From CALBTQ01 sp036725605 (GTDB taxonomy: Bacteria; Lernaellota; Lernaellaia; Lernaellales; Lernaellaceae), in NCBI GenBank assembly GCA_036725605.1, contig DAIMDW010000031.1, positions 6,232 through 70,231 on the forward strand: 64,000 nucleotides of DNA, written 5' to 3'. Under the pieces are notes generated by a model. The model was not told where the DNA came from, did not search any database, and was given only the letters and a program-made list of their open reading frames with translations. Of this stretch, positions 22,965 to 32,647 are shown in pieces. Within the stretch, counting starts at the first letter, position 1. Every line of letters starts with the position of its first letter. The translations under genes were made by a program, and so were the position numbers.

Positions 22965-25757
22965 ATGAGTGAGAAGAAGACCAACTACAAAGACACCCTG
23001 GCGCTGCCGTTCACGGAGTTTCCGATGAAGGCCAATCTCGCGCAGCGCGAACCGGAAATGCTCAGTCGTTGGGACGAGATGGATCTTTATGGCCAGATCC
23101 AGCAGGCCCGACAGGGACGGCCGAAGTTCATTTTGCACGACGGCCCGCCCTACGCCAACGGCAACATTCACCTGGGCACCGTCCTGAACAAGGTGTTGAA
23201 AGACATTATTATCAAGTCGAAGTCGATGCAGAACATTTTGAGCCCCTACGTGCCCGGCTGGGATTGCCACGGGCTGCCGATCGAAAACGCGATGCTTAAA
23301 GAGCTGGGCGAATCCAAGCCCGCCGCCGGTCAGGAAGGCGATTTCCGCCGCCGTTGCCGCGAATACGCCGCGCGCTACATCGACATCCAACGCGCCGAGT
23401 TCATCCGCCTGGGCGTGCTGGGCCAGTGGGCCGACCCCTACGTCACCATGAAGCCGCAGTACGAGGCGATCACCGCGCGCGAACTGGGCAAGTTCATCGC
23501 CAAGGGCAGCGTCTACAAAAGCCGCAAACCGGTGTACTGGTGCGCCTCGTGCGTGACCGCGCTGGCCGAGGCCGAAGTGGAATACCAGGATCACACCACG
23601 CCCTCGATCTACGTGAAATTCCCGCTGATCGACGAGGTCACCGACGTCATCCCCGCCGCGGCCGGTTACAAGGTCAGCGTGGTCATCTGGACCACCACGC
23701 CCTGGACGATCCCGGCCAACCTCGCGCTCGCGTTTCATCCCGAGCACGACTACGTGCTGGTCGACGCGGGCGACGGCGAAGCGTTCATCATGGCCGAGCG
23801 CCTCGCGCCCATCTGCATGGACGCCTTCGGCAAGCCGCTCAAGGTGCTGGCCACCTTCAACGCCGCCGGGCTGGAAAAGAAAAAGGCGCAGCATCCGCTG
23901 GGCTATCGCGAATCGCTGATCGTCCTGGCCGAGTACGTCACCCTCGACAGCGGCACGGGCATCGTGCACATCGCCCCCGGCCACGGCCAGGAGGACTACG
24001 AGGTCGGCCTCGCCTACGGGTTGGACGTTTACTCGCCCGTCGACGATTACGGCAAGTTCACCCACGAGGTGCCCGAGTGGGCCGGCACGTATGTGTTCGC
24101 CGCCAACGAGGCGGTGAACAAGACGCTCGCCGAGCGCGGCATGCTGCTGGAACAGCACGACGAACAACACCAGTATCCGCACTGCTGGCGCTGCAAGGAA
24201 CCGATCATCTTCCGCAGCACCGAACAATGGTTCATCTCGATGAACGAAAACGACCTGCGCGCCAAAGCGCTGGACGAAATCAAGCGCGTCGGCTGGATCC
24301 CCGCCTGGGGCCGCGACCGCATCTACGGCATGGTCGAAAACCGGCCCGACTGGTGCATCAGCCGCCAGCGCAGTTGGGGCGTGCCGATCGTTGCGTTCCA
24401 CTGCGACCACTGCCACGAGATCCTGCTGAGCAAAGAGGTCGTCGATCACGTCGCCGACATCTTCGAAAAGGAAACCTCCGACGCGTGGTTCGACAAGACG
24501 GCCGAAGAACTGCTGCCCGCCGATTTCAAATGCCCGAAATGCGGCTGGTCGTCGTTCAGCAAAGAAACCGACATCCTCGACGTCTGGTTCGATTCGGGCG
24601 TCAGCTACGCGGCGGTCTGCGAAACCGATCCGCAGTTGGGCGCGTCGGTCGACCTGTACCTGGAAGGTTCCGACCAGCACCGCGGCTGGTTCCACAGTAC
24701 GCTGCTGGCCGCCGTCGGCACGCGCGACCACGCGCCGTACAACACGGTGCTGACCCACGGCTTCGTCGTCGACGGCAAGGGCTACAAGATGTCCAAGAGC
24801 CTGGGCAACACGATTCCGCCGATGCGGATCATCGAGAAATACGGCGCGGAAATCCTGCGCCTGTGGACGGCCGGCAGCGACTACCGCGACGACATCCGCA
24901 TCTCCGACGAAATCGTCGCCGGGTTGGTCGACGGCTACCGCAAGGTGCGCAACACGCTGCGCTTCATGCTGGGCACGCTCAACGACTTCGACCCGGCCGA
25001 GCACGCGCTGCCCGAGGCCGAGCTCGACGAACTCGAGCGCTTCATCCTCGCCAAGTGGGAAATGCTGCGCCAGCGCCTGCTGCGCGCCTACAACGAGTAC
25101 GATTTCCACCTGGTCTATCACCACCTGCTCAACTTCTGCGCGGTGGATCTGTCCAGCTTCTACCTCGACATCCGCAAGGACACGCTGTACGCCGACGCGA
25201 TCGGCGATCCGACCCGCCGCGGCGCGCAAACCGCGATCCACACGCTGGTCGGCGAGATGTTGCGCATGATGGCGCCGATCTTCTCCTTCACCGCCGACGA
25301 GGCCTGGCAACATCTGCCCGGCGCGAAGGAGGACAGCGTGCACCTGGCGCTGTTCGGCGCGGAAAAACCGGCGCGCATCGACCAGGCGTTGCTCAAGCGT
25401 TGGGACGATCTGCTCGAAGTGCGCGGCGCGGTGAACAAGGCGATCGAAACCGCGATCGAACGCAAGCTGATCAAGCAGCGTCTCGAAGCGGAACTGACCA
25501 TCGCCGGCGACGACAAACTGCGCGCCATGCTCGGCGAATACGGCGACTCGCTGCTGCGTCTGTTCATGGTCGCCAAGGTGACCGTCGTCGCCGAACTCAG
25601 CGGCGAACCGCTCGCCCAAAGCGAAGCCCTGGGCACGATCAAGGTCGGCCTTGAACCCACGAGTGCGCCCAAGTGTCCACGTTGTTGGAATCGCGACGAG
25701 ACCGTCGGGCGTGGTCATCCGGAACTATGCTCGCGTTGCGCGGCGGTCATTGCCTGA
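22965..25757 (+). CDS. ileS: Isoleucyl-tRNA synthetase
   Basis: 930 residues, the bacterial-type length. Charges tRNA-Ile in the cytoplasm. HIGH motif equivalent GNIHLG is at 66-71 and KMSKS at 608-612. The editing domain lies between them (TTTPWTIPANLALAFHP). The C-terminal zinc finger CPRCW...CSRC is complete, as in bacterial type 1 IleRS. The ATG has GAGG about 10 bases upstream. It is the first gene of ileS-lspA-lgt, the same order of ileS and lspA as in many proteobacteria. Confidence 0.97.
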   Translation: MSEKKTNYKDTLALPFTEFPMKANLAQREPEMLSRWDEMDLYGQIQQARQGRPKFILHDGPPYANGNIHLGTVLNKVLKDIIIKSKSMQNILSPYVPGWDCHGLPIENAMLKELGESKPAAGQEGDFRRRCREYAARYIDIQRAEFIRLGVLGQWADPYVTMKPQYEAITARELGKFIAKGSVYKSRKPVYWCASCVTALAEAEVEYQDHTTPSIYVKFPLIDEVTDVIPAAAGYKVSVVIWTTTPWTIPANLALAFHPEHDYVLVDAGDGEAFIMAERLAPICMDAFGKPLKVLATFNAAGLEKKKAQHPLGYRESLIVLAEYVTLDSGTGIVHIAPGHGQEDYEVGLAYGLDVYSPVDDYGKFTHEVPEWAGTYVFAANEAVNKTLAERGMLLEQHDEQHQYPHCWRCKEPIIFRSTEQWFISMNENDLRAKALDEIKRVGWIPAWGRDRIYGMVENRPDWCISRQRSWGVPIVAFHCDHCHEILLSKEVVDHVADIFEKETSDAWFDKTAEELLPADFKCPKCGWSSFSKETDILDVWFDSGVSYAAVCETDPQLGASVDLYLEGSDQHRGWFHSTLLAAVGTRDHAPYNTVLTHGFVVDGKGYKMSKSLGNTIPPMRIIEKYGAEILRLWTAGSDYRDDIRISDEIVAGLVDGYRKVRNTLRFMLGTLNDFDPAEHALPEAELDELERFILAKWEMLRQRLLRAYNEYDFHLVYHHLLNFCAVDLSSFYLDIRKDTLYADAIGDPTRRGAQTAIHTLVGEMLRMMAPIFSFTADEAWQHLPGAKEDSVHLALFGAEKPARIDQALLKRWDDLLEVRGAVNKAIETAIERKLIKQRLEAELTIAGDDKLRAMLGEYGDSLLRLFMVAKVTVVAELSGEPLAQSEALGTIKVGLEPTSAPKCPRCWNRDETVGRGHPELCSRCAAVIA

Positions 25758-25769
25758 CGGGGAGAAACG

Positions 25770-26270
25770 GTGCGAAAAGTTCTGCACGACAAATACGGCG
25801 CGATGATCATCATCGGCATCCTCAGCCTCGTGCTGGATCAGGTGACCAAATCGATGATCATCGCCCGGTTTCCGCGCGGCGGATCGTTGCCGGTGATCGA
25901 CGGCTTCTTCGAGCTGTATCACACGCACAACGACGCGGCGGCCTTCGGCCTGTTCGGCGGCAACTCGGTGACGTTCTTTCTGATCGTCAGTTGCTTCGCC
26001 ATCGCCTTCATTTTCTATTACTTCATCAAGCTGGAACGCTCCGACGTGCTGCTGGCCGCCTCGCTGGCGATGATTCTCGGCGGCGCGCTGGGCAACATCA
26101 TCGACCGCATCCGTCACGGTTTCGTCATCGACTTCCTGCGCTTCTACCTCGGCGAACATTCGTGGCCGACCTTCAACGTGGCCGACATCGCCATCGTCTG
26201 CGGTGTCGCCGTTTTCGCGCTGGACATGATTCGCCAGGAGCGCAAATCGGCGCTCGAGAAAGGGGCCTGA
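25770..26270 (+). CDS. lspA: Lipoprotein signal peptidase
   Basis: 166 residues, four transmembrane helices. Cleaves prolipoproteins before the lipidated Cys. The catalytic aspartates are Asp112 in GGALGNIIDRIRHG and Asp139 in FNVADIAI. HTHNDAAAFGLF is the conserved N-x3-AF region. GTG start with GGGGAG six bases upstream. Its substrates include the many lipoproteins encoded in this window. Confidence 0.96.
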   Translation: MRKVLHDKYGAMIIIGILSLVLDQVTKSMIIARFPRGGSLPVIDGFFELYHTHNDAAAFGLFGGNSVTFFLIVSCFAIAFIFYYFIKLERSDVLLAASLAMILGGALGNIIDRIRHGFVIDFLRFYLGEHSWPTFNVADIAIVCGVAVFALDMIRQERKSALEKGA

Positions 26271-26274
26271 GCGC

Positions 26275-27222
26275 GTGCATCCGATGATTTTCGAACTGGG
26301 TCCGCTGAAGCTGCACAGCTACGGCTTCATGCTCGCCGTCGCGTTTCTCGTCGGCATCTGGCTGGCCTCGCGCGAGGCCAAACGCCTGGGCACCGATCCC
26401 GAAGACGTGCAAAACCTCGCCTTCTGGATTTTGCTGTCGTCGATCGTCGGCTCGCGCCTGTTCCACGTGATCGTCTTCTGGGAGCAGATGGACAGCTTCT
26501 GGGAGCCTTTCAAAATCTGGGAAGGCGGCCTGGTTTACTACGGCGGCTTTTTGGGCGCGGTGACCGCGAGCATCATTTACACGCGCATCAGGAAAATGGA
26601 CTTCTGGCAGTTCGGCGACATCATCGCCCCGTCCATCGCCCTCGGGCTGATGTTCGGCCGCACCGGCTGCACGCTGGTCGGCTGCTGCTACGGCAAGCCC
26701 TGCGGCCCCGACTTCCCGCTGGGCATCACGTTCCCGCCCGAGACGATCGGCGTGGCCGGCGTGCGCCTGTACCCGACGCAGCCCGCCGAGGCCCTGGGCA
26801 GTCTGGCGATCTTCCTGTTCCTGTGGCTGTACCTGCGGCGCCGGCGCAAGTTCCGCGGGCAGGTGCTGGCCGTGTTCGTGTTGCTTTATTCGCTGCTGCG
26901 TACGATCCTCGAATTCTGGCGGGCCGATCCGCGCGGCTTTTTACGGCTGTTTACCGTCCACGGCGAGCCGGGCCTGACCGCGCAGACCGCCGGTGGAATC
27001 AAGGGCGCGCTGTTGTGGACCGAAACGCTGGCCGAGGTCGGTCCGGGCGTCTACGCCGTGCAGTTGTCCGAAAGCCAGGTGGTCAGCATCGTGCTCAGTC
27101 TGGCCATCGCCGTGTTTTGGGTTTATAAAAGTCGACGCGACCGGCGCCTGGGCGTGGAACTGGGGCCGGTTCCGCTGACGACCGCAAAGGCGAAAGCCCC
27201 CAAGCGAAAGGGTAAGAAATGA
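26275..27222 (+). CDS. lgt: Prolipoprotein diacylglyceryl transferase
   Basis: 315 residues, seven membrane helices. Transfers diacylglycerol from phosphatidylglycerol to the lipobox Cys. The Lgt signature GRTGCTLVGCCYGKPCG (from about 128) and YYGGFLGA are present. The C-terminal loop is longer than in E. coli and contains a soluble insertion (about 235-280). The GTG at 26275 is used; an ATG three codons later is possible. It follows lspA after four bases and overlaps the next gene. Confidence 0.95.
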   Translation: MHPMIFELGPLKLHSYGFMLAVAFLVGIWLASREAKRLGTDPEDVQNLAFWILLSSIVGSRLFHVIVFWEQMDSFWEPFKIWEGGLVYYGGFLGAVTASIIYTRIRKMDFWQFGDIIAPSIALGLMFGRTGCTLVGCCYGKPCGPDFPLGITFPPETIGVAGVRLYPTQPAEALGSLAIFLFLWLYLRRRRKFRGQVLAVFVLLYSLLRTILEFWRADPRGFLRLFTVHGEPGLTAQTAGGIKGALLWTETLAEVGPGVYAVQLSESQVVSIVLSLAIAVFWVYKSRRDRRLGVELGPVPLTTAKAKAPKRKGKK

Positions 27223-27698
27223 CGCGGCGGATACTTCTGATGTTGTTGGCGTTGGCGCTGGGCCTGGCCGCCTGCAGCGTGACCAAAACCGATTTGCGCC
27301 TGGACCAGCTCGACATCGAAGGCATTCCCGCCGCTGAGGTCGCCGACGACATCACCGCCCTCAACGCTCGCGTCACCGGCCTGTGGTCGAGCCTGATCAA
27401 GGCCAAGCTGACCACCCACATCACCAAGAAACGCATCGCCGAGTACTTCGAATCGGAAAAAGACCTCTCGGACTTCATCGCCATTTACGCCAGCCTGTTT
27501 CGCGAGAAGCATTTCGCCCGCGAATACGTCTACGACTTCGAAATCGGCGAAATCGCCATCGAGCCCAACGGCGTGCTCGCGCGGGTGGAAATCACCATCC
27601 GCGGCCGCATCTACTGGTTCTTCCTGCACAAGATCCACGAGGTGCAGCGCTGGAAGCGCATCGACGGCGTCTGGTACATCCAGCCCGAAACCTATTGA
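27219..27698 (+). CDS. Small lipoprotein of unknown function
   Basis: 159 residues. Lipoprotein signal LLMLLALALGLAACS (Cys19). The mature part is a single compact alpha/beta domain with an N-terminal helix (ALNARVTGLWSSLIKAK) and C-terminal strands (VLARVEITIRGRIYWFFLHKIHEVQRWKR, ending in DGVWYIQPETY), the outline of NTF2-like or DUF4440-like folds. It overlaps lgt by four bases (ATGA). No function can be assigned. Confidence 0.7.
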   Translation: MTRRILLMLLALALGLAACSVTKTDLRLDQLDIEGIPAAEVADDITALNARVTGLWSSLIKAKLTTHITKKRIAEYFESEKDLSDFIAIYASLFREKHFAREYVYDFEIGEIAIEPNGVLARVEITIRGRIYWFFLHKIHEVQRWKRIDGVWYIQPETY

Positions 27699-27948
27699 TT
27701 TTCAAACCGTGAAAAACCTGGGAAGAAACGGGACCTTATCTGCGAAAATAATATAATCCTATTATAAAATAACACTAGAATACCGAACAGAAAGTGCGAA
27801 AATCTTTTCATAAAATCAATGAACTCGGCTGTTGAAAGGCCCTATTTTATTTGTTTGTGGTGGAATTGTAACCGACTCCGTTTTGCCCTTTTCGATTCAA
27901 AGAAATTAATGCTATATTTTTGTATCTCATTTGAATCCGGAAATTTTT

Positions 27949-29667
27949 ATGAACGGCAGGATATTACTAATCAGCAACCGCGAATCGTTGATCGTCGCGT
28001 TGGTCTCTTTCCTTGCGGAAATCGGCTTTCAAACCGAAGTGTGCCGCGAGGAAAAACAAGCCCCGCAGGTCGCCCGTTCGTTTCAGCCCGACGTGGTGCT
28101 CAGCCAGATGAACCATGCGACCCTGACCGGCATGGAACTGGCGCGGTTGTTCAAAAGCTTCGACTCCCTGGCCGCCATTCCCTTTTTGTTGTTGACCGAA
28201 GCCCCGCCCACCGACGAGGATCTCGAGCGCGCCGACATGCGTATCCCGGCCGACGATTTTATCGAACTGCCTATTGATCGTCCGCGGTTTTTGCGGACGA
28301 TCGAGCGCTGGCTGCAAACCGCCGACCGGCGACCGGTCTCCATCTCCGAACGCATGGCCGGCTCGCTGAGCGAGGAAGAACCGCCGAGCAAGCGTAAATC
28401 CTGGCGCAAGGGATTGATCGGACACGTGACCCTCGGTCGTTTGTGCGGCAACCTCGTCGCGCACCAGAGTTCGGGCCGCCTCATCGCCTTGCGCGATCGC
28501 CGCCGGCTGATCGCCGAGGTGCGTCGCGGCCAGTTGATCGTCGTGGAGGCCATCGACGGCGCAAACGATTCGCTGATGGATTTCCTGGTGCAGCTCAACG
28601 CCATCACCGAACGCGAGCGGCAGATCGCCGATTACCAGGCGCTCAATTCTCACCGGCGGCCCGAGGACGTGCTGCTGACGATGAATCTGATCACGCCCGA
28701 AAAACTGGCCGAAGCGATCCGGCAGTTGCAACTGCACAAACTGTTGCGCCTCTGGCGGCCGCAATGGCATGGCGCCGCCTTCGAATTCACGCCCCGGTTT
28801 TCCGCCATGCCCGAACACGCTGTGCCGATCGCCTCGGTGGCCGATTTCCTCAAGGCCGGCATCCTTTCCTCGGCTCTTTCCGAGGAACTGACCGCCATCT
28901 TCCGCCGTCGGCGTCGTCTGACCGCGCCGCTGAAGATCGGCGACGATTTCGCGAAGATCGTCCGCCGTTACGAAATCAACGGCAGGCAGCAGGAAATGGC
29001 CTTGAACCTCGACGGTCGATCGTTGGAGGAAATCGCGGCCGAAGTCGGCGCCGAGTATGATGCATATTTGCGAATGGCGTTCTTCCTGGTGACCGTTCGC
29101 GGCGCCGTGTTTTCACCCCCGAAACTGCTGGTTGTCACCGCCGCGCCCGATCAGCCCGAAGCGCCGCCGCCGGATCAGCCCGAGCCGCCGGATCAGCCCG
29201 AGCCGCCGCCGCTGTTGGACCGCCAGGACGGCGACGACGGCGCTTATCACTCCTGGAACGCCGACGAATACGACATGGCGATCGACCGCGCGCAAACCCT
29301 GTGCGAGCAGGGCAACTTCGCCGAATCGCGCCGCGAGGCCGAACGGGCGCTGAAACTCAATCCGAACAGCAGTCCGGCGATGACCTTGCTGGCCTGGTCG
29401 GCCTACAGTCTCTTCGGGCGTGAAAACGATCACGTGAGCTTCGCCAGCAAGCAAATGTTGAAAGACGCCATCAGCCTCGACGAGGGCAACGATCAGGCGA
29501 TGGTGTTTTTGGCCCTCATCTATCGCGACGAGGGTAAATACGACATGTCGCGCATGTTTTTGCAGAAAGCGCTCGAGAACAATCCGGCCAACAGCCTCGC
29601 CGAACGGGAGCTGGGTTTGTTTCCCGTCGACGCCGACGAAAGCGGTGAGTCCGAATACAGTCAATAA
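27949..29667 (+). CDS. Receiver-like/DUF4388/TPR protein
   Basis: 572 residues. Residues about 1-120 resemble a response-regulator receiver (RILLISNRESLIVALVSFLAE, DVVLSQMNHATLTGMELARL, FLLLTEAP) in which the phosphoryl-acceptor site reads DVVLSQM, so the usual acceptor Asp is replaced by Ser or Gln. The middle part (about 155-290) matches DUF4388/PATAN-like domains (GRLCGNLVAHQSSGRL, RRGQLIVVEAIDG). A linker of DQPEPP repeats (about 405-430) leads to TPRs (about 450-560). This is a scaffold-type architecture common in deltaproteobacteria and Myxococcota. The ATG at 27949 is chosen over an upstream TTG. Confidence 0.7.
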   Translation: MNGRILLISNRESLIVALVSFLAEIGFQTEVCREEKQAPQVARSFQPDVVLSQMNHATLTGMELARLFKSFDSLAAIPFLLLTEAPPTDEDLERADMRIPADDFIELPIDRPRFLRTIERWLQTADRRPVSISERMAGSLSEEEPPSKRKSWRKGLIGHVTLGRLCGNLVAHQSSGRLIALRDRRRLIAEVRRGQLIVVEAIDGANDSLMDFLVQLNAITERERQIADYQALNSHRRPEDVLLTMNLITPEKLAEAIRQLQLHKLLRLWRPQWHGAAFEFTPRFSAMPEHAVPIASVADFLKAGILSSALSEELTAIFRRRRRLTAPLKIGDDFAKIVRRYEINGRQQEMALNLDGRSLEEIAAEVGAEYDAYLRMAFFLVTVRGAVFSPPKLLVVTAAPDQPEAPPPDQPEPPDQPEPPPLLDRQDGDDGAYHSWNADEYDMAIDRAQTLCEQGNFAESRREAERALKLNPNSSPAMTLLAWSAYSLFGRENDHVSFASKQMLKDAISLDEGNDQAMVFLALIYRDEGKYDMSRMFLQKALENNPANSLAERELGLFPVDADESGESEYSQ

Positions 29668-30007
29668 CGGACGCACCTCCTCGTTTTCGTCCGCTTCACC
29701 AGCCGCTTTTTCCATTAGATTCCACTACTTTATATCAAAAGAAACATAATTTGCGGCGGGATACTCCGTTGACATCGCAGGCCTTCTCGCTGTACTTTAA
29801 TGCGGGTTTTGTACAGGTAAAAAGTCGACTCGACGGTCGTGTTATGTCAAATGCATAATTGACTTGATTGAGTCCGATAGGGGCGTTGTGAAAAACGTAG
29901 CGAATTCTTTTTTTCGATGGATTCGCACAATTGCCCGCACGAATTGACGGAAGTAAAACCGTCATACATCCCAAGACGTTACACGTGAGGCAGGCAAAGG
30001 AGAAACA
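29668..30007 (+). promoter_or_regulatory. Long leader and probable promoter of the AOR gene
   Basis: About 340 bases without a gene. TTGACA (29769-29774) followed after 18 bases by TACTTT (29793-29798) gives a candidate promoter and a leader of roughly 200 bases. The leader holds several hairpins: GCGAATT...ATTCGC (about 29909-29933) and GACGG...CCGTC (about 29947-29965). No known riboswitch motif could be recognised by eye. Confidence 0.4.
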
Positions 30008-32068
30008 ATGGCGACTACCTATAGCGGTTACATGGGCGAAGCGCTCTGGATCGATCTGACCAAAGGCGAAGTGAAACCCTTTGAGATCTCCGACCGCGAC
30101 CGTTACCTGTTTATCGGCAACAAAGGCATCGCCGCGAAAATCCTGTGGGATCATCTCGAGCCCGGCATCGATCCGTTGGGCGAGAAAAACCTGCTTGTCG
30201 TCAGCACCTCGCCGATGACCGGCACCGGCGGTCCGTGCACCAGCCGCTTCAACGTCTCCTGCAAAGGTCCGCTGACCGGCGGAATTCTCGCCTCGAACTC
30301 CGGCGGCTCCTTCGGCATTCAGCTTAAACGGGCCGGCTACGACGTGCTCGTTCTGGCCGGAAAATCGCCCAAGCCCGTCTACGTCGAGATCACCGAAGAG
30401 GGCGCGAAAATTCACGACGCCGACGATCTGTGGGGCCTGGATACCGAGGCCACGCAGGAAGAGATGATCAAGCGCCACGGCAAAGCGGCCGGGCGGTTGG
30501 TTATCGGCCCCGGCGGCGAAAATATGGTGCGCTTTGCCTGCCTCATGAGCGGCGAACGCGCCACCGGTCGCGGCGGCGCCGGCGCGGTTATGGGCAGCAA
30601 AAACGTCAAGGCCGTCGTCGCCGGCGGCAAAAAGAAAATCCCGGTCACCAACGAGGAATACAAAGAGTTCAACAAATCCTGGATCAAATACCTCAAAGAT
30701 CATCCGGTCACCGGCAAGGAACTGCCCGAATTCGGCACCAGCGGCCACCTGGGGCGCTGCAACGAACGTGGCGTGCTGCCGACGAAAAATTACAGTGCCG
30801 GCAGCTACGAGAATTTCGCGGACATCACCGGCCAGGTATTGGCCGAGAAGTACCTGGTGAAAAACGACGGCTGCATGTCCTGCCCGATCCGCTGCGCCCG
30901 CGTCGTCGAAATCGAAGGCAAAAACCTCAAAGGGCCCGAATACGAAACCGTCGCCATGTTCGGCTCCAACATCGACAACAAAGACCTCTGGTCGATCTGC
31001 GAGTGGAACTACCTGATGGACAAACTGGGCATCGACACCATCAGCACCGGCGGCGTCATCGGCTTCGCCATGGAGTTGACCGAAAAGGGCCTGCTCGAAT
31101 CCGACCTCAAGTGGGGCAAGACCGACAAACTGGCCGACCTCATTCAAGACATCGCGTATCGCCGCGGCCTGGGCGACGATCTGGCCGAAGGCGTCATGCG
31201 CCTGGCGGAAAAATTCGGCGGCAGCGATTTCGCCATTCACTGCAAGGGGCTGGAACTGGCCGCCTACGAGCCGCGCCGCTCGGTGGGCCACGGCCTGGGC
31301 TACGCCACCTCCAACCGCGGCGGCTGCCACCTCAATTCCGGCTTCATGATGTACTTCGAAAACCTCGGGCCGGTGAACATCGATCCGCTCAAGCTCGACG
31401 GCAAACCGGGCCTGACCGTTTTCCAGCAGAACATGTTCGACGCCGTCTCCGCCGCGGGCTATTGCATCTTCACCACCTACGGCGTTATCCCCGGCTTCGC
31501 CGGCAAGCTCAATCCGAACAGCGCGCTGGCCAAGGTCGTCGACAAGACCCTGCGCATTTCCGGTCCGCTGACCGGCGCGATGTTCCGTATGCCGGCCGGC
31601 ATGTTGCCTTTCCACCTGCCGGTCATTCACCACTCCAAGGCGTTGGAACTGTGCACCGGCATGCGCTATAAAACCGGCGATTTCTTCAAGGCCGGCACGC
31701 GCATCTACACGCTGGAAAAAATGATCAACGTGCGCGAGGGCCTGGTCGAAGATACGCTGCCCAAGCGCCTGACCAACGAAGATCAGCTTCCCGGCCGGCC
31801 CGACACCAAGGTGCCGCTCGATAAGCTGCTGCCCAAGTATTACAAAATGCGCGGGTGGGACAGACGCGGCATTCCGTCCGCCAAGCTGCTCAACTGGCTC
31901 GACCTCGATTTCACCGTGCCCGCGCTGCCGCTGGATTCGGCGACCGTCGACGAGTTGCAGTCGGCCTTTACCACCGCGCGTCAGGCCGTCGACGCTTCGC
32001 GCCACGCGGCCATCGTCGCGCAGATGCCGGCGGCCGAGAAGAAGGTGGCCAAGCCGAAAAAGAAATAA
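30008..32068 (+). CDS. Tungsten-type aldehyde ferredoxin oxidoreductase
   Basis: 686 residues. AOR-family enzymes oxidise aldehydes to acids with a W (or Mo) bis-pyranopterin cofactor and a 4Fe-4S cluster, passing electrons to ferredoxin. The N-terminal domain is clear (GYMGEALWIDLTKGEV, then SPMTGTGGPCTSRFNVSCKGP, SNSGGSFGIQLKRAGYD). Cluster ligands are in DGCMSCPIRC plus a later Cys (SAAGYCIF). Cofactor-contact regions include EYETVAMFGSNIDN and a Gly-rich CHLNSG loop. The ATG has AAAGGAG six bases upstream. It stands alone with no ferredoxin or moa genes, and the C-terminus has a Lys-rich tail. The substrate is unknown. Confidence 0.93.
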   Translation: MATTYSGYMGEALWIDLTKGEVKPFEISDRDRYLFIGNKGIAAKILWDHLEPGIDPLGEKNLLVVSTSPMTGTGGPCTSRFNVSCKGPLTGGILASNSGGSFGIQLKRAGYDVLVLAGKSPKPVYVEITEEGAKIHDADDLWGLDTEATQEEMIKRHGKAAGRLVIGPGGENMVRFACLMSGERATGRGGAGAVMGSKNVKAVVAGGKKKIPVTNEEYKEFNKSWIKYLKDHPVTGKELPEFGTSGHLGRCNERGVLPTKNYSAGSYENFADITGQVLAEKYLVKNDGCMSCPIRCARVVEIEGKNLKGPEYETVAMFGSNIDNKDLWSICEWNYLMDKLGIDTISTGGVIGFAMELTEKGLLESDLKWGKTDKLADLIQDIAYRRGLGDDLAEGVMRLAEKFGGSDFAIHCKGLELAAYEPRRSVGHGLGYATSNRGGCHLNSGFMMYFENLGPVNIDPLKLDGKPGLTVFQQNMFDAVSAAGYCIFTTYGVIPGFAGKLNPNSALAKVVDKTLRISGPLTGAMFRMPAGMLPFHLPVIHHSKALELCTGMRYKTGDFFKAGTRIYTLEKMINVREGLVEDTLPKRLTNEDQLPGRPDTKVPLDKLLPKYYKMRGWDRRGIPSAKLLNWLDLDFTVPALPLDSATVDELQSAFTTARQAVDASRHAAIVAQMPAAEKKVAKPKKK

Positions 32069-32078
32069 CGGACCAAGG

Positions 32079-32118
32079 AAAAAAAAGGGCTTCGACGAAT
32101 TTCGCCGGAGCCCTTAAT
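32079..32118. terminator. Bidirectional terminator between AOR and the Cys-rich lipoprotein
   Basis: AAGGGCT pairs with AGCCCTT (plus weaker inner pairs) in the convergent gap. On the minus strand the hairpin is followed by eight T residues, and on the plus strand by TAATTTA. Confidence 0.7.
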
Positions 32119-32158
32119 TTATGTAAACCCCTTCGTAGGGGGTTGGGATCATCGCCGC

Positions 32159-32647
32159 TCAGCAACTTTCCAGGCAGGCGGCGAAAGCGTCACATCCCTC
32201 CTCGTTCTCGTAGCAGAAACTCGCGCAGGCGCGCTCCGTGGCATCCAGGCGGGCGTCGCAGGCGAGGTTGAAAAATTCCTTGTACTCGAGGCATTCCTGA
32301 TTGCTCATCCCGTAGTACATGTTTTCACAGCCGGTCGCGTCATCTTCGCTGCACTGGGTTTCACAACGTTCCGTCTCGAAGCACAGATCCGCGCCGTCGG
32401 TCAGGTCCGCGATGCAGTCGCGAAAGCAGGCCGGATCGGTCAGATCCTCCTCCTCTGAACAGGCGTTCCACTCGAACGTGCCAAACTCCATGCACTGGTT
32501 CGCCAGCGTCTGTTCGTAAGCTTCCTGGCAGTTGAAATCATCGCCGCCGTCGCCGTCATCGTCGTCGTCGCCGTCGCATGCGGTGCAGAAAAACGTGGCC
32601 ATCATCATGATCAGCAGGCCAAACAACATTGCTTTCAAAAACTTCAT
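32159..32647 (-). CDS. Cys-rich lipoprotein with short Asp-rich linker
   Basis: 162 residues. Lipoprotein signal ending in CTAC with Cys24 the predicted lipidated residue. Next comes a short Asp/Gly linker (DGDDDDDGDGGDD), then a domain of about 120 residues with 16 cysteines, spaced 3 to 17 apart, suggesting up to eight disulfides. The pattern (ACFRDC, ERCETQC, ACASFCYENEEGC) is reminiscent of small extracellular Cys-rich repeats in myxobacterial lipoproteins, but no named family is claimed. AAGGGAGAG precedes the ATG. Confidence 0.7.
   Translation of the reverse strand: MKFLKAMLFGLLIMMMATFFCTACDGDDDDDGDGGDDFNCQEAYEQTLANQCMEFGTFEWNACSEEEDLTDPACFRDCIADLTDGADLCFETERCETQCSEDDATGCENMYYGMSNQECLEYKEFFNLACDARLDATERACASFCYENEEGCDAFAACLESC

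Noticed and set aside
22920..25718. 932-residue open frame opposite ileS
   Set aside because: It is the complement of a highly conserved, well-recognised synthetase gene. Its Val/His/Asp/Arg-rich composition is the usual reverse reading of GC-rich codons.
29735..32005. Long open frame opposite the AOR gene, and similar frames opposite glnN (9936-11681), selB (32999-35092) and the lipoprotein cassette (40510-42984)
   Set aside because: All mirror recognised genes on the other strand, have no ribosome sites and show reverse-codon composition.
30008..32068. AOR gene as part of a molybdopterin or ferredoxin operon
   Set aside because: Neighbours are an unrelated scaffold protein and a convergent lipoprotein; no cofactor genes are present.
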